Below are positions 8,373 to 17,384 of a stretch of DNA of 64,000 nucleotides, in pieces. The stretch covers positions 1 through 64,000 of the forward strand of contig CABHON010000010.1 in NCBI GenBank assembly GCA_902168255.1, in the 5' to 3' direction. A program made the translations under genes and the position numbers. The stretch's first letter is position 1. Every line of letters begins with the position of its first letter. Under the pieces are notes generated by a model that did no database searches, had not been told where the DNA came from, and saw only the letters and a program-made list of their open reading frames with translations. This DNA is from an uncultured Legionella sp. (lineage in GTDB: Bacteria > Pseudomonadota > Gammaproteobacteria > Legionellales > Legionellaceae).

Positions 8373-9383
8373 ATGAGCAAGAGCATTGTCCCTCCAAAAA
8401 GATGGCAACAATCCCATCATTTTGATGACGCTATTTCCCATCCGTGGTATCAATTACTGTTTCAGTTATCCAGTAGCATTGTTTATGCAACTTATCATTT
8501 TTTTGAGCAAAAGAAATATGCGGTAGCTTTACCGCCGGTTACATGTGGTTCTGTAACAAGTCCAATGGGATTAGGGAGCGATAGTCTTCCCGTTAAAATT
8601 CAGCTTTTTGATGAGCCAACTTATCTCGCTGACTCTATGCAGTTTCATTTAGAATATTTATTACGTCATGGTAATAAAGGCGTATTCTACATTATGCCAA
8701 GTTTTCGAGGTGAAGATTATGATGAACGCCACCTGAATCAATTTGTACATATTGAGGCTGAAATTGTAGGTGGTTTCAGTGATATAAAGCAATGTATTAA
8801 TGAGTATCTTTTCTATTTAATTAATTTTATTTATCAACACTATCATGATGATTTAATAAAAATAGTGGATGTTCAACACATAGAAAAATTTCTCAGTAAT
8901 GGAATGCCAAAGGAAATTACTTTTAATGAAGCGCTGATATTACTGAAAAATAAGCCGCAATACGTGAACACCTATGACAGAAATATTATAGGGCTTACTC
9001 ATCTGGGTGAAAAAAAATTAATGGAAGAATTGGGTGAGGGTATTTGGTTAACGCACTTACCTAGGAAAGGTGTTCCTTTTTACCAAGCTAATGCAGAGGA
9101 TCCTAACGCCTCGTTGGCAGGTGATTTTCTGGCTGGCATTGGTGAAATGATTGGCTGTGGAGAACGTCATACCCATGCAATGGATTTAGTTCAAGCTATG
9201 AACGAACGGGAAGTTTCTTCAGAGGAATATAATTGGTATATCCAACTAAAAGAAAAATATCCTTTGCAAACGGCAGGATTTGGTATTGGTTTTGAACGGT
9301 TATTATTATGGATTTTAAAACACGATGATATTCGCGATATTCCTCTTATCCAACGTCTTAAAAATCAACCATCTGTTCCTTAA
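8373..9383 (+). CDS. Stand-alone asparaginyl/aspartyl-tRNA-synthetase-like catalytic domain
   Basis: A 336-aa class II aminoacyl-tRNA-synthetase core of the Asn/Asp type, without the N-terminal OB-fold anticodon-binding domain, so it is about 100 residues shorter than AsnRS. Motif 2 is visible as SFRGEDYDERHLNQFVHIEAEI, with the ATP-binding Arg kept. Motif 3 is GFGIGFERLLLWIL, with its Arg kept. The segment GEMIGCGERHTHAMDL replaces the usual GG-x-RE(E/D)R loop of AsnRS, so amino-acid recognition may differ. It leads a tight operon, 23 bp ahead of a methyltransferase. Family knowledge: such stand-alone paralogues activate an amino acid but need not charge tRNA (the archaeal asparagine synthetase-like proteins are an example). 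I infer amino-acid adenylation for a small molecule or peptide; the substrate is unknown. Confidence 0.75.
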   Translation: MSKSIVPPKRWQQSHHFDDAISHPWYQLLFQLSSSIVYATYHFFEQKKYAVALPPVTCGSVTSPMGLGSDSLPVKIQLFDEPTYLADSMQFHLEYLLRHGNKGVFYIMPSFRGEDYDERHLNQFVHIEAEIVGGFSDIKQCINEYLFYLINFIYQHYHDDLIKIVDVQHIEKFLSNGMPKEITFNEALILLKNKPQYVNTYDRNIIGLTHLGEKKLMEELGEGIWLTHLPRKGVPFYQANAEDPNASLAGDFLAGIGEMIGCGERHTHAMDLVQAMNEREVSSEEYNWYIQLKEKYPLQTAGFGIGFERLLLWILKHDDIRDIPLIQRLKNQPSVP

Positions 9384-9406
9384 AAAATAAAAGTGAGTAT
9401 ATAGTC

Positions 9407-10252
9407 ATGAATGAAGTAATTGAATATTTTAAACAAAAAGCTGATAAATATGATTTAGTGGATGATCAAATTTATTGGGTGCTGTCTGATAAACTCTTAT
9501 GGGCAACTTTATTAGAAAAAGTGTTAAATCATTTATCAGAGTCTTTTACCTTTCTCGATGCTGGTGGTGGTACGGGAAGATGGGCATTAAAAATTCTTGA
9601 GCATTTTCCTACAGCACAAGGTTATATTGTGGATTTGTCGGAAGCAATGACAGCTGAAGCGCTAAAAAAGGCAGAAAAATTGGGATTAAAAGAGCGCCTA
9701 ACAGTAGTAAATGGGAACTTAAATGAGGTGACGCATTTACTGGAAAAATCTGGTTGTCCTGCAACTTATCATCTTATTTTTAATTTTCACAATGTCCTCG
9801 GTTTCGTTGATGATCCTCAAAAAATTATTAATGATTTATCACTCCACCTAATGTTGAATGGTACTTTTGTCTCATTTTTACCCAACAAATATCATACGAT
9901 TTATTTTAATATTGCGCATAACGCGATAGATGAAGCAGAGTATATGGTAAAAAAACACAAAGGACGATTTACCAATACCATGCCTTATATGCATGTATTT
10001 ACACCTAAATGGGTTAAAGAATTATATCATCATGCTAACTTATCAATGGACTGTCTCACTGGATTTCCAAACTTTATTTATCCGGGATTTCAAGAAACTC
10101 AGTTAGAAGGTTCTACTACTTCTGTCGAATCTATTTTACGCCAACATTTTGATGCCATTTATGCTATTGAAAAATCCATGATTGGTGTCGAAGAAATTGT
10201 TGGACGAGCCAATAATTTATTGGCAATTGGCAAACGTCTATCAGGAGAATAA
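9407..10252 (+). CDS. Class I SAM-dependent methyltransferase
   Basis: A 281-aa Rossmann-fold methyltransferase. SAM-binding motif I is FLDAGGGTGRWAL (about residues 50-62). An acidic ribose-binding position follows in YIVDLSEAM, and NFHNVLGFVDD is at the motif IV position. The C-terminal third lies outside the core and probably forms the substrate lid. There is no membrane segment. It is the second gene of the operon, ending only 2 bp before the ProRS-like gene, so the two are likely translated together. It does not resemble known tRNA or rRNA methyltransferases in any detail I can see, so a small-molecule or peptide substrate is inferred from context. Confidence 0.8.
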   Translation: MNEVIEYFKQKADKYDLVDDQIYWVLSDKLLWATLLEKVLNHLSESFTFLDAGGGTGRWALKILEHFPTAQGYIVDLSEAMTAEALKKAEKLGLKERLTVVNGNLNEVTHLLEKSGCPATYHLIFNFHNVLGFVDDPQKIINDLSLHLMLNGTFVSFLPNKYHTIYFNIAHNAIDEAEYMVKKHKGRFTNTMPYMHVFTPKWVKELYHHANLSMDCLTGFPNFIYPGFQETQLEGSTTSVESILRQHFDAIYAIEKSMIGVEEIVGRANNLLAIGKRLSGE

Positions 10253-10254
10253 AA

Positions 10255-11502
10255 ATGCTTTATTCGCAATTTTTAATTAATACCAAAAAATCTGTCAGCC
10301 AAGAAATCGAATGCAAAAGTCATGAGTTGGCGCTAAGAGCTAGTTTAGTGACACCATTGGCTGCGGGATTATATAGTTTTTTACCACTTGGCCAGAAAGT
10401 ACTTCAAAAAATTGAAATATTGGTTCGAAATGAAATGAATGCTATTGGATGTCTAGAAGTTAGCCTTCCTATTGTCCAACCTTTGGAATTATGGGCTCGC
10501 TCTGGTCGAATCGATACATATGGACAAGAAATGTTGCGATTTAAAAATCGTGAATTGCGAGAGTTTTGTTTTGGGCCTACTCATGAAGAAGTGATTTCGG
10601 ATGTGGTGAGTGGCGTTTTAGAATCTTATAAGCAATTACCCTTTACGTTGTATCAAATCAGCCGAAAATTTCGCGATGAGAAAAGGCCTCGTCATGGCTT
10701 GTTGCGTTGCAGGGAATTCTTAATGAAAGATGCCTATAGTTTCGACCAAGAGGCTAATGCTTTACAAGAACGGTATGAAATTGTTCGAAAAGCATATCAG
10801 CGGATTTTTTCAACACTGTCATTGCGGTATGTTATTGTTAATGCGGATCCGGGTGAAATTGGTGGTTCAGGATCTGAAGAATTTTTGGCTTATGGAAGTA
10901 ATGGCGAAGACAAGTTTTTTATAGACTCAAATGAACGAGCCATTAAAGTAGAATATGCTGAACAAAAAGGTATTTCTCCTGGTACCTATCAAACGCATCT
11001 AGGTGTTGAAATTGGGCATATATTTCAATTAGGACAAACCTATGCAGAAAAAATGGGCATAAGTTTTCTCGATAATGAGGGTAAGAAAAAGCATCCTTAC
11101 ATGGGATGTTATGGCATTGGTATTAGCCGTCTAGTGTCCACAATTATTGACCAACATCACGATGAAGATGGGATTGTTTGGCCAAAAAGTATTGCCCCTT
11201 TTCAACTCATTATCATTCCAATTAAGAACAGTGATGCCATTGAAAAAGCGGCTTTTGATTTATATCAAAAATGCCAGGATGCTCAAATAGAAGTTTTATT
11301 AGATGATCGACGTTGCAGTCCAGGCGTGAAATTTAAAGATGCTAATCTTATTGGGATTCCACTTCGAGTAATTATTCGTGAATCGACTATAGACGATGAA
11401 AAGATGGAAATAGAGCGACGCGATACATTTGATAAAAAAGTCATTACTTTAGCCAACGTTGTTCCTGTTTGCCAGAGGTTTTATATTAATGATTCTTTCT
11501 AA
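10255..11502 (+). CDS. Prolyl-tRNA-synthetase-like protein lacking the editing (INS) domain
   Basis: A 415-aa class II ProRS-type protein. Motif 1 is near GLYSFLPLGQKVLQKIE, motif 2 is FRDEKRPRHGLLRCREFLMKDAYSF, and motif 3 is GCYGIGISRLVSTIID. An HGTP-type anticodon-binding domain follows from about residue 315. Standard bacterial ProRS is about 570 aa, with a YbaK-like editing insertion between motifs 2 and 3. Here SGSEEFLAYGSNGEDKF passes directly to the motif 3 half, so the editing domain is missing, as in the short alphaproteobacterial/mitochondrial type. All catalytic motifs look intact. It could be the cell's only ProRS, but its place in this operon favours a resistant or specialised duplicate. 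Which is true depends on the rest of the genome. Confidence 0.8.
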   Translation: MLYSQFLINTKKSVSQEIECKSHELALRASLVTPLAAGLYSFLPLGQKVLQKIEILVRNEMNAIGCLEVSLPIVQPLELWARSGRIDTYGQEMLRFKNRELREFCFGPTHEEVISDVVSGVLESYKQLPFTLYQISRKFRDEKRPRHGLLRCREFLMKDAYSFDQEANALQERYEIVRKAYQRIFSTLSLRYVIVNADPGEIGGSGSEEFLAYGSNGEDKFFIDSNERAIKVEYAEQKGISPGTYQTHLGVEIGHIFQLGQTYAEKMGISFLDNEGKKKHPYMGCYGIGISRLVSTIIDQHHDEDGIVWPKSIAPFQLIIIPIKNSDAIEKAAFDLYQKCQDAQIEVLLDDRRCSPGVKFKDANLIGIPLRVIIRESTIDDEKMEIERRDTFDKKVITLANVVPVCQRFYINDSF

Positions 11503-12703
11503 ACAGTTATTCCAAGAAAAATTAAAGTGTCCTCCTGGCCATGAAAAAATGCTCACCTATCAACTTATTGCTGAAATGGGGTGTGTAAATTTTCCTTATT
11601 CGGGATTTCCCTTATTTCTCCCTATTGGTTTAAAAGTTTTAAAAAAAATTCGTGAAATTATTGCTTCATCTCTGGAGTATTATGGATTTTCTGAAATTTA
11701 TGCACCATTGATACAAGACGAAAAATACCTAACAGTTTCGGGAAGAATTCATCAAGTAAAAAAAGAATTGTTTTATTTGAAAGATAAGAATTTTTTTATG
11801 ACACCCACAAATGAAGAATTCTTTTTAGATACATTTTCTCACAACTTATCCTATCGCCATTTGCCCATTCGATTTTTTCAAATTGCTGATAAATTTAGAA
11901 ATATTAAAAAATCGAAAGGTATCTTGCGAAGTAAGCAATTTTTAATGTGTGATGCAATTTCCATTGATGCGGATGAAGGAAGTCTGGCTGAATCTAAAAA
12001 ATTTTTTGAATTGGCAGTGGGACGAGTGTGTGATCAATTAGCACTTTCTGTTCTACGTTGCGCAAAAAATGATGGATTATATGTTGATTACTTAATTGAA
12101 TGCCCTGAAGGTGAAACAAAATTAAGAAAAACATTCGAAGGAAAGATTGTTTTTGAGGAAGATAATCCAGATGTATGCTCACAAAAAAATTCAAGTATGC
12201 AGAATATATTAGCTTCAAGCATTGCGATGTATTTTATCTTTGATACTGAATCATTAATATATGCTACGCATACGTCTCCTCAAGGAAAGCGAGAGGCGGT
12301 AAAAATGGGAACGTATGGTTTTGGATTACAGCGTTGTTTTCATGCGCTTGTCCATCAGTCACGGGATTCACTGGGTATTAATTGGCCAAAAAAACTCAGG
12401 CCTTTTGATATAACGATATTACCTATAGATACCAAAAATGAAATGCAAGTAAATGCATCTTTAAATTTGTATGAAGAATTAAAAGATGCTTCTTTTTCTG
12501 TAATGTTAGATGAGCGGCAGAGTGTATCGTTAAAAGAACGTGCAACTTTTTCCGATTTTATGGGTGTTCCACTAAAAATTTTTATTGGTCATCAGGAAAT
12601 AAAAACATCTCACGTCATGATTGGAACCCGTAGGAATGCTCTCAAACAGTTATTTCCTCATACTGAAATAATACAGTGGTTAAATCATTATTTAGCGTCA
12701 TAA
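11489..12703 (+). CDS. Divergent prolyl-tRNA-synthetase paralogue
   Basis: I start this at the ATG at 11489, which follows AGAGG at a good distance; the frame is open from 11459. The start overlaps the preceding ProRS-like gene by 14 bp. The 404-aa product aligns with its neighbour along its length, but the motifs have drifted. Motif 2 reads FRNIKKSKGILRSKQFLMCDAIS instead of FRDEKRPRHGLLRCREFLMKDAYS. Motif 3 reads GTYGFGLQRCFHALVH. The invariant motif Arg residues survive, while the Asp-Glu after the first Arg is lost. An HGTP-like C-terminal domain is present. It could be a regulatory or partner subunit (as HisZ is for HisG) or an amino-acid ligase with altered specificity. It is clearly a tandem duplicate that has changed function. 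Confidence 0.75.
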   Translation: MILSKQLFQEKLKCPPGHEKMLTYQLIAEMGCVNFPYSGFPLFLPIGLKVLKKIREIIASSLEYYGFSEIYAPLIQDEKYLTVSGRIHQVKKELFYLKDKNFFMTPTNEEFFLDTFSHNLSYRHLPIRFFQIADKFRNIKKSKGILRSKQFLMCDAISIDADEGSLAESKKFFELAVGRVCDQLALSVLRCAKNDGLYVDYLIECPEGETKLRKTFEGKIVFEEDNPDVCSQKNSSMQNILASSIAMYFIFDTESLIYATHTSPQGKREAVKMGTYGFGLQRCFHALVHQSRDSLGINWPKKLRPFDITILPIDTKNEMQVNASLNLYEELKDASFSVMLDERQSVSLKERATFSDFMGVPLKIFIGHQEIKTSHVMIGTRRNALKQLFPHTEIIQWLNHYLAS

Positions 12704-12706
12704 AAT

Positions 12707-14173
12707 ATGATATTTCATTCATTAAGCAATCTACAGCAACCTGTCCCATTAAAGCCTGGTGATACGATTGCAGCAATAACCACTGCGTGGGGTGGGCCGG
12801 CAGTTTTTCCGGAGCGATATCGTGAAGGGCTCCGGCGGCTAAAGGATATCTTTGGTCTTCGTGTTATCGAAATGCCCCACACGCGACAATCACCGGAGTG
12901 GTTAAAACAACATCCCGAAGCACGCGCTCACGACTTAATGCAAGCTTTTTCTGATCCAGCCATCAAAGGTATTATTGCCACGATTGGTGGGGATGATACC
13001 CTTGATATTCTTCCTTACATTGATTTTGATATTATTAACCGAAACCCTAAAGTAGTACTAGGATTTTCAGATACGACGGTTTTACACTTTCTGTGCCTTA
13101 GGGCTGGATTAGCGTCCTTTTATGGCCCAAGTATTTTATGTGAGTTTGCAGAAAATGTAGAAATGTTTGAATATACCGTGGTGTCTATTCAACAAACTTT
13201 ATTTTCCTGTGAGCCTATAGGGGAAATAAAGGCCAGCAATACGTGGACGGATGAATATCTTGATTGGCAATTTCCACAAAACCAACACATCATTCGTTTA
13301 AGACAACCCTCAGAAGCGTTTCGAGTTATTCAAGGTTTCGGTGTTCATAACGGCTTCTTAATAGGTGGCTGTCTTGAAACATTAGCACAATGCGTTGATT
13401 CAGGTATTTGGCCTGAATTACATTTTTGGCAAGATGCTTTTTTGTTCATTGAATTATCGGAACTAAAGCCATCACCTCCCATGGTTAAAACACTTTTAAA
13501 AAAACTAGCTGAAAAAAATATTTTCACAGCAATTCAAGGTATTTTATTTGGACATCCAGGAAGTTTTTCTGACAACAAAACCACTCATGATTATCACCAC
13601 ATTTTAAAAGAAATAACAGCAGAGGCGGGGCGAGATACATTGCCTATTATGGTGAATATGAATTTTGGCCATACGAGTCCTTCTTTTATTATTCCTTATG
13701 GTGCAAGTGCGATGATGAATTGTGAGGAGCATTCTTTTTTTATTGAAACTTCTGGTTGTTCCCCCAATTTTTTTGCAAACGAGTTATCCCTTGATTTTTT
13801 AAGTCGTCATGCTTTGAATAAGCACCTTAATAAAAAAATTGCCCTTACAAAGTTTCATCAAAATTGCTTGCCTCATTACCCTATAGCATCCCGTTTGTTT
13901 CAAGATGTATTTCCTAATGGGCGAAAAGTACAAATGATGAAATTGTTAGAGGCATTGTCGAAGCATCAATGGGAAAAAGGCCAACAATTATTTATTGATT
14001 TTCAACATTCTGGAGGAATTTTTTCTCATGAAAAAGAGTTAGCTTTAGTTTTGTCAAAATATGCTTTTTATAATCCTGCGACGCCGCCTGACCTGTCAAA
14101 ATTATTGGCCTACGAACTTAAGAAAACTTTTCCTGATATGAGAGAATCAAATCATGCCTCAACCCTATCTTAA
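12707..14173 (+). CDS. S66-family serine peptidase (MccF/LD-carboxypeptidase-like) with C-terminal extension
   Basis: A 488-aa protein starting 3 bp after the ProRS paralogue. Residues of about 15-350 form an S66 peptidase. The nucleophile elbow is GFSDTT (Ser121), with candidate triad residues Glu249 (LFIELSEL) and His322 (FGHTSPSFIIPYG). The family glycine motif is LIGGCLETL. The wording is closer to MccF, which cleaves toxic aminoacyl-adenylate analogues such as processed microcin C, than to muropeptide LD-carboxypeptidase A. Neither usually exceeds about 350 residues, so the last 140 residues are an unrecognised helical extension. It has no signal peptide and is therefore cytoplasmic, as expected of an MccF-like immunity enzyme. 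Its actual substrate is inferred. Confidence 0.8.
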   Translation: MIFHSLSNLQQPVPLKPGDTIAAITTAWGGPAVFPERYREGLRRLKDIFGLRVIEMPHTRQSPEWLKQHPEARAHDLMQAFSDPAIKGIIATIGGDDTLDILPYIDFDIINRNPKVVLGFSDTTVLHFLCLRAGLASFYGPSILCEFAENVEMFEYTVVSIQQTLFSCEPIGEIKASNTWTDEYLDWQFPQNQHIIRLRQPSEAFRVIQGFGVHNGFLIGGCLETLAQCVDSGIWPELHFWQDAFLFIELSELKPSPPMVKTLLKKLAEKNIFTAIQGILFGHPGSFSDNKTTHDYHHILKEITAEAGRDTLPIMVNMNFGHTSPSFIIPYGASAMMNCEEHSFFIETSGCSPNFFANELSLDFLSRHALNKHLNKKIALTKFHQNCLPHYPIASRLFQDVFPNGRKVQMMKLLEALSKHQWEKGQQLFIDFQHSGGIFSHEKELALVLSKYAFYNPATPPDLSKLLAYELKKTFPDMRESNHASTLS

Positions 14174-15131
14174 TATTATTTCTCCTGCCAATACGATGAA
14201 AAATGTAGAACAGGTATTGCGTGATTATGGTGAAAAAACATTGCTTACGATGGGATTTCCAATAAAATATGGCCAATACATTGACGAAGTATTTTTTAAT
14301 ATGGCTGGCCCATGTTCATTGCGGGTAGCAGATTTATATAATGCTTTGGTCGATCCTCACTCTCAAGGTGTCATGCCAGTATACGGTGGTTATAATAGCA
14401 ATCAATTATTACCCACTTTAATGGCCTTATTAGAGAAAAATGCCTGTCTCAGAAAAAAATGGTTAGTTGGTTATAGCGATATCACGGCTTTATTAGTATT
14501 GTTAAGCCAGCGTACCTCTATTGATTGTTATCATGGCCCCGGTTTTGCATCCTTTTGTGATCCAGGGTGCTTTGACTATACAAAAGAGCATTTTTTAAAA
14601 GCGGTGTCAGGTAAACCTTTTCGAGCAAGTGAGCCCGGCTTTTCTTCCGATGATCAATGGTATCTTAAAGAAAATTATGGCCCCCGAGACATCCAAAAAG
14701 GCAGTTTTTGGACAGTTTATCAAGAAGGGGAGATAACGGCGCCTATCATGGGTGGAAATATAGATACCCTATGTGCCTTGGCGGGTACATCCTATTTTCC
14801 AGATCTTAGCAATCGTATTTTATTTTTAGAAGATGCCGTGGGTAATGCAGGGATTTTTCATCGCAATATGATTCAATTGTTACAGATGGGTGTCTTTGAT
14901 CAAATTGTTGGGCTTATTATTGGGAAATTTCCTAGCACATCGATACTTAATCAAAATGAATTATTATTTACTTTATTAAAAGATATATTACCATCAACAA
15001 CGTATCCTATTTTATGTCACGTACATTGTTCGCACGTGGATCCTATGTTAACCATTCCGCTTGAAAAGAGAGCGCATCTTGCCGCATTGCCTCAGCAACC
15101 CTATGTAGAGTTTAATTTGAAATCCACGTAA
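14154..15131 (+). CDS. Second S66-family serine peptidase (LdcA/MccF-like)
   Basis: A 325-aa protein whose ATG lies 20 bp inside the previous gene's 3' end, so the two are translationally coupled. The triad is visible as Ser108 (GYSDITAL), Glu226 (LFLEDAVGN) and probably His294 (HCSHVDPMLTIP). The oxyanion/substrate motifs CYHGPGFASF and IMGGNIDTL are present. Length and motifs fit the normal S66 family. The first peptidase of this pair is only distantly similar, so they probably act on different substrates or different bonds. There is no signal peptide. The 3' end overlaps the convergent surface-protein gene by 20 bp. Confidence 0.85.
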   Translation: MPQPYLNIISPANTMKNVEQVLRDYGEKTLLTMGFPIKYGQYIDEVFFNMAGPCSLRVADLYNALVDPHSQGVMPVYGGYNSNQLLPTLMALLEKNACLRKKWLVGYSDITALLVLLSQRTSIDCYHGPGFASFCDPGCFDYTKEHFLKAVSGKPFRASEPGFSSDDQWYLKENYGPRDIQKGSFWTVYQEGEITAPIMGGNIDTLCALAGTSYFPDLSNRILFLEDAVGNAGIFHRNMIQLLQMGVFDQIVGLIIGKFPSTSILNQNELLFTLLKDILPSTTYPILCHVHCSHVDPMLTIPLEKRAHLAALPQQPYVEFNLKST

Positions 15132-17193
15132 TATTATCGCCAACTGATTGGTTAGTTTCCCCACCGCCGTTATCAGCGAGGGTAGAGGTCGCATAATTAA
15201 TGGTTGTTGATGTACCCGCATTGGCTGTCCCATAAATACCTACATAACCATTATCGTTTATAGCTGAGTTGGAAAGGGTCATATTAATAACACTATTTGA
15301 TGAAGAACCGGAATTTTCCACATAAATACCAGAAAATCCAGCCCCACTAAAAGAAGAATTGGTTGCGGTTACGGTAGTTGTTCCTATGTTATTAATGATA
15401 CCCAAGTTAGTGTCTGTTGTTGCAATGCCATTATTGTTTATTGCTGAATTTTTAATATCAACGATGGTTGTGCCTAAACCTGTTCCCCCACCAGTAATAA
15501 TTCCAACACCTGCAGCTATATTGCTTGAAACATCAGTATTACTAATGTTAACAATTAAATTGCCGTCTGCACTATTTTGAGCAGAAAGTCCGGAGTTTTG
15601 ATTATTATTAAGAATCGAGTTACTAATATTGACAATAGATGTTCCCGTGGTACCGCCAAAATCATTGTTTCGCACTGTAATAGAATTATTTAAATTGTTA
15701 CTAAGGTTGCTATCGGTAACATTCGTATTGATTGTACCGTTGGCATTGTTAAATGCTGTAAAGCTATCGATATTATTGGATAATCTGGAGTTAGTTATAT
15801 CGATGGTTTGTATGCCATCTGTGTCATTATTTGCCAAAATAGCATAATTGAAGTTTTCCATGGTTGTATTGACAAGACTGAGAGCACTGCTCCCTATCAT
15901 ATTAAATCCATTTAATCCATCGGTTGCAGTGTCTCCAGATATGGTTATATCAGAGAAAAGATTTTGGCTATCTTCCATCATAAAACCCGTATAATTTTCA
16001 GAGGTATTGACTTGAATCAACGGTTGAGCGTTTATATCTGCTGGGGCTGTATAGTCAGGTGTGCGACCATAAAAGTTTTGACCATTGTAAAGCATTAATC
16101 CTGTGAAATCAGTGGCCGTATTTGCATTTATGTTATAAACAGTATTTTCACCGCCTTGTAAATAAAGGCGGGAATTATTAGGTCTTTCGTTATTTATAGT
16201 ATCTAATGTTGATTGAGTTAAAGATGCTGGATTGCCATACGTGCCATTTCCTGTGCCATCAGGGGTGAGAAAGTAGATGTTATCATATTGAAGAGCATAA
16301 CCTTGCGATTCCCAACTTTCTTGATCATAAGTACCAGCACCGGTATTAATAATACCCACATGACGTTGTACGGGATCCAAGATGCGATCTTGTACATTAT
16401 TGGAAAATAGATTGCTTTCTCCACCAAATGTTACGGTAAGACTTACACCCGCCACATAATGATTCACTTGATCGTAGCTGTTAAATAGCGCAACAGTGTA
16501 ATTTTTAGTGAGTGCTTGTTCAAAACCTGCTGTAATACCTGTTATATTTTCAACATCAGCTGATTCAGGGGGTTGGTAATAATATCCACCTAAATAAATC
16601 CGCGAGCGCAAATTATCTTTTGCAGAAAAGCTATAACCCATTTCCGTATCAACCCCATCACCAATGACAGTAAAAGGAGCGACAAGTTTATCATATTGAT
16701 TATGTGTTCCATTTTCAAAGCTAACAGTGCTTGTGTCACCGCGTGTGCTAGCAAAAACAGTCTCACCAGATTGTTTACTGTCTTCAGGGGGAAAATAACC
16801 ATTTAGATGCCAATCCCAATGAGGGCTAATCCATTCAATACCCGGGTTAACCACCCAAAAATCTTGTCCTAAATCAGTACGCTGATAATCACCAAAGCAA
16901 TACACACCTAAAATTTGATTATGAACAACAGCACGATATCCTCCACCAGGACTGATCAAGTAGGTATCATTTGTTCCATAATCACCCATAAAGTCACCAT
17001 AAACAAATTGATTGTGATTACCAAACACAGGTAACATACCATCACCACCAAATACTCCAATACCTGAACCTGCTGCAAAAAGTGAAAAGCGACCATCTTC
17101 AGGTGAACCTAATACGTTTGTTTCAGCGATTACTTTTTCAGAAAGCATCATTGATGATAGTAATGCAGCAAATAGATAGAAGTTCTTTTTCAA
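15112..17193 (-). CDS. Outer-membrane barrel plus beta-helix surface protein (paralogue of 22901-24886)
   Basis: A 693-aa protein with an N-terminal Sec signal peptide (KNFYLFAALLSSMMLSEKVIA). Residues of about 30-290 have amphipathic strands and landmarks shared with the paralogue at 22901-24886: FVYGDFMGDYGTN, YLISPGGG, GIEWISP, HLNGYFP and GESNLF. This half resembles an inverse-autotransporter beta domain. A conserved link (DPVQRHVGIINTGAGTYDQE, then YFLTPDGTGNGTYGNP) leads to a passenger of short Asn/Ser/Thr-rich repeats (NNNQNSGLSAQNSADGN) predicted to form a right-handed beta-helix. The product should be surface-exposed. Adhesion or host interaction is inferred from the architecture; I do not see catalytic residues. 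Confidence 0.7.
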   Translation of the reverse strand: MKKNFYLFAALLSSMMLSEKVIAETNVLGSPEDGRFSLFAAGSGIGVFGGDGMLPVFGNHNQFVYGDFMGDYGTNDTYLISPGGGYRAVVHNQILGVYCFGDYQRTDLGQDFWVVNPGIEWISPHWDWHLNGYFPPEDSKQSGETVFASTRGDTSTVSFENGTHNQYDKLVAPFTVIGDGVDTEMGYSFSAKDNLRSRIYLGGYYYQPPESADVENITGITAGFEQALTKNYTVALFNSYDQVNHYVAGVSLTVTFGGESNLFSNNVQDRILDPVQRHVGIINTGAGTYDQESWESQGYALQYDNIYFLTPDGTGNGTYGNPASLTQSTLDTINNERPNNSRLYLQGGENTVYNINANTATDFTGLMLYNGQNFYGRTPDYTAPADINAQPLIQVNTSENYTGFMMEDSQNLFSDITISGDTATDGLNGFNMIGSSALSLVNTTMENFNYAILANNDTDGIQTIDITNSRLSNNIDSFTAFNNANGTINTNVTDSNLSNNLNNSITVRNNDFGGTTGTSIVNISNSILNNNQNSGLSAQNSADGNLIVNISNTDVSSNIAAGVGIITGGGTGLGTTIVDIKNSAINNNGIATTDTNLGIINNIGTTTVTATNSSFSGAGFSGIYVENSGSSSNSVINMTLSNSAINDNGYVGIYGTANAGTSTTINYATSTLADNGGGETNQSVGDNITWISN

Positions 17194-17384
17194 GGCTGTT
17201 ATCTCGATAAAAATTAAATGAGAATGTGATTCTAATTATTTTCTAATAATTTAACAATCCCGATACTCTCTTTTAAAAAGTTTTAAGGTTATAATTTTGC
17301 AAGAGAGAAATTCATCCGTGGTTAGGGTATCTTCTCAATAAAGTTGTGCTATTCAGGTATTTTTAAAATTATATAGAGGTATAT

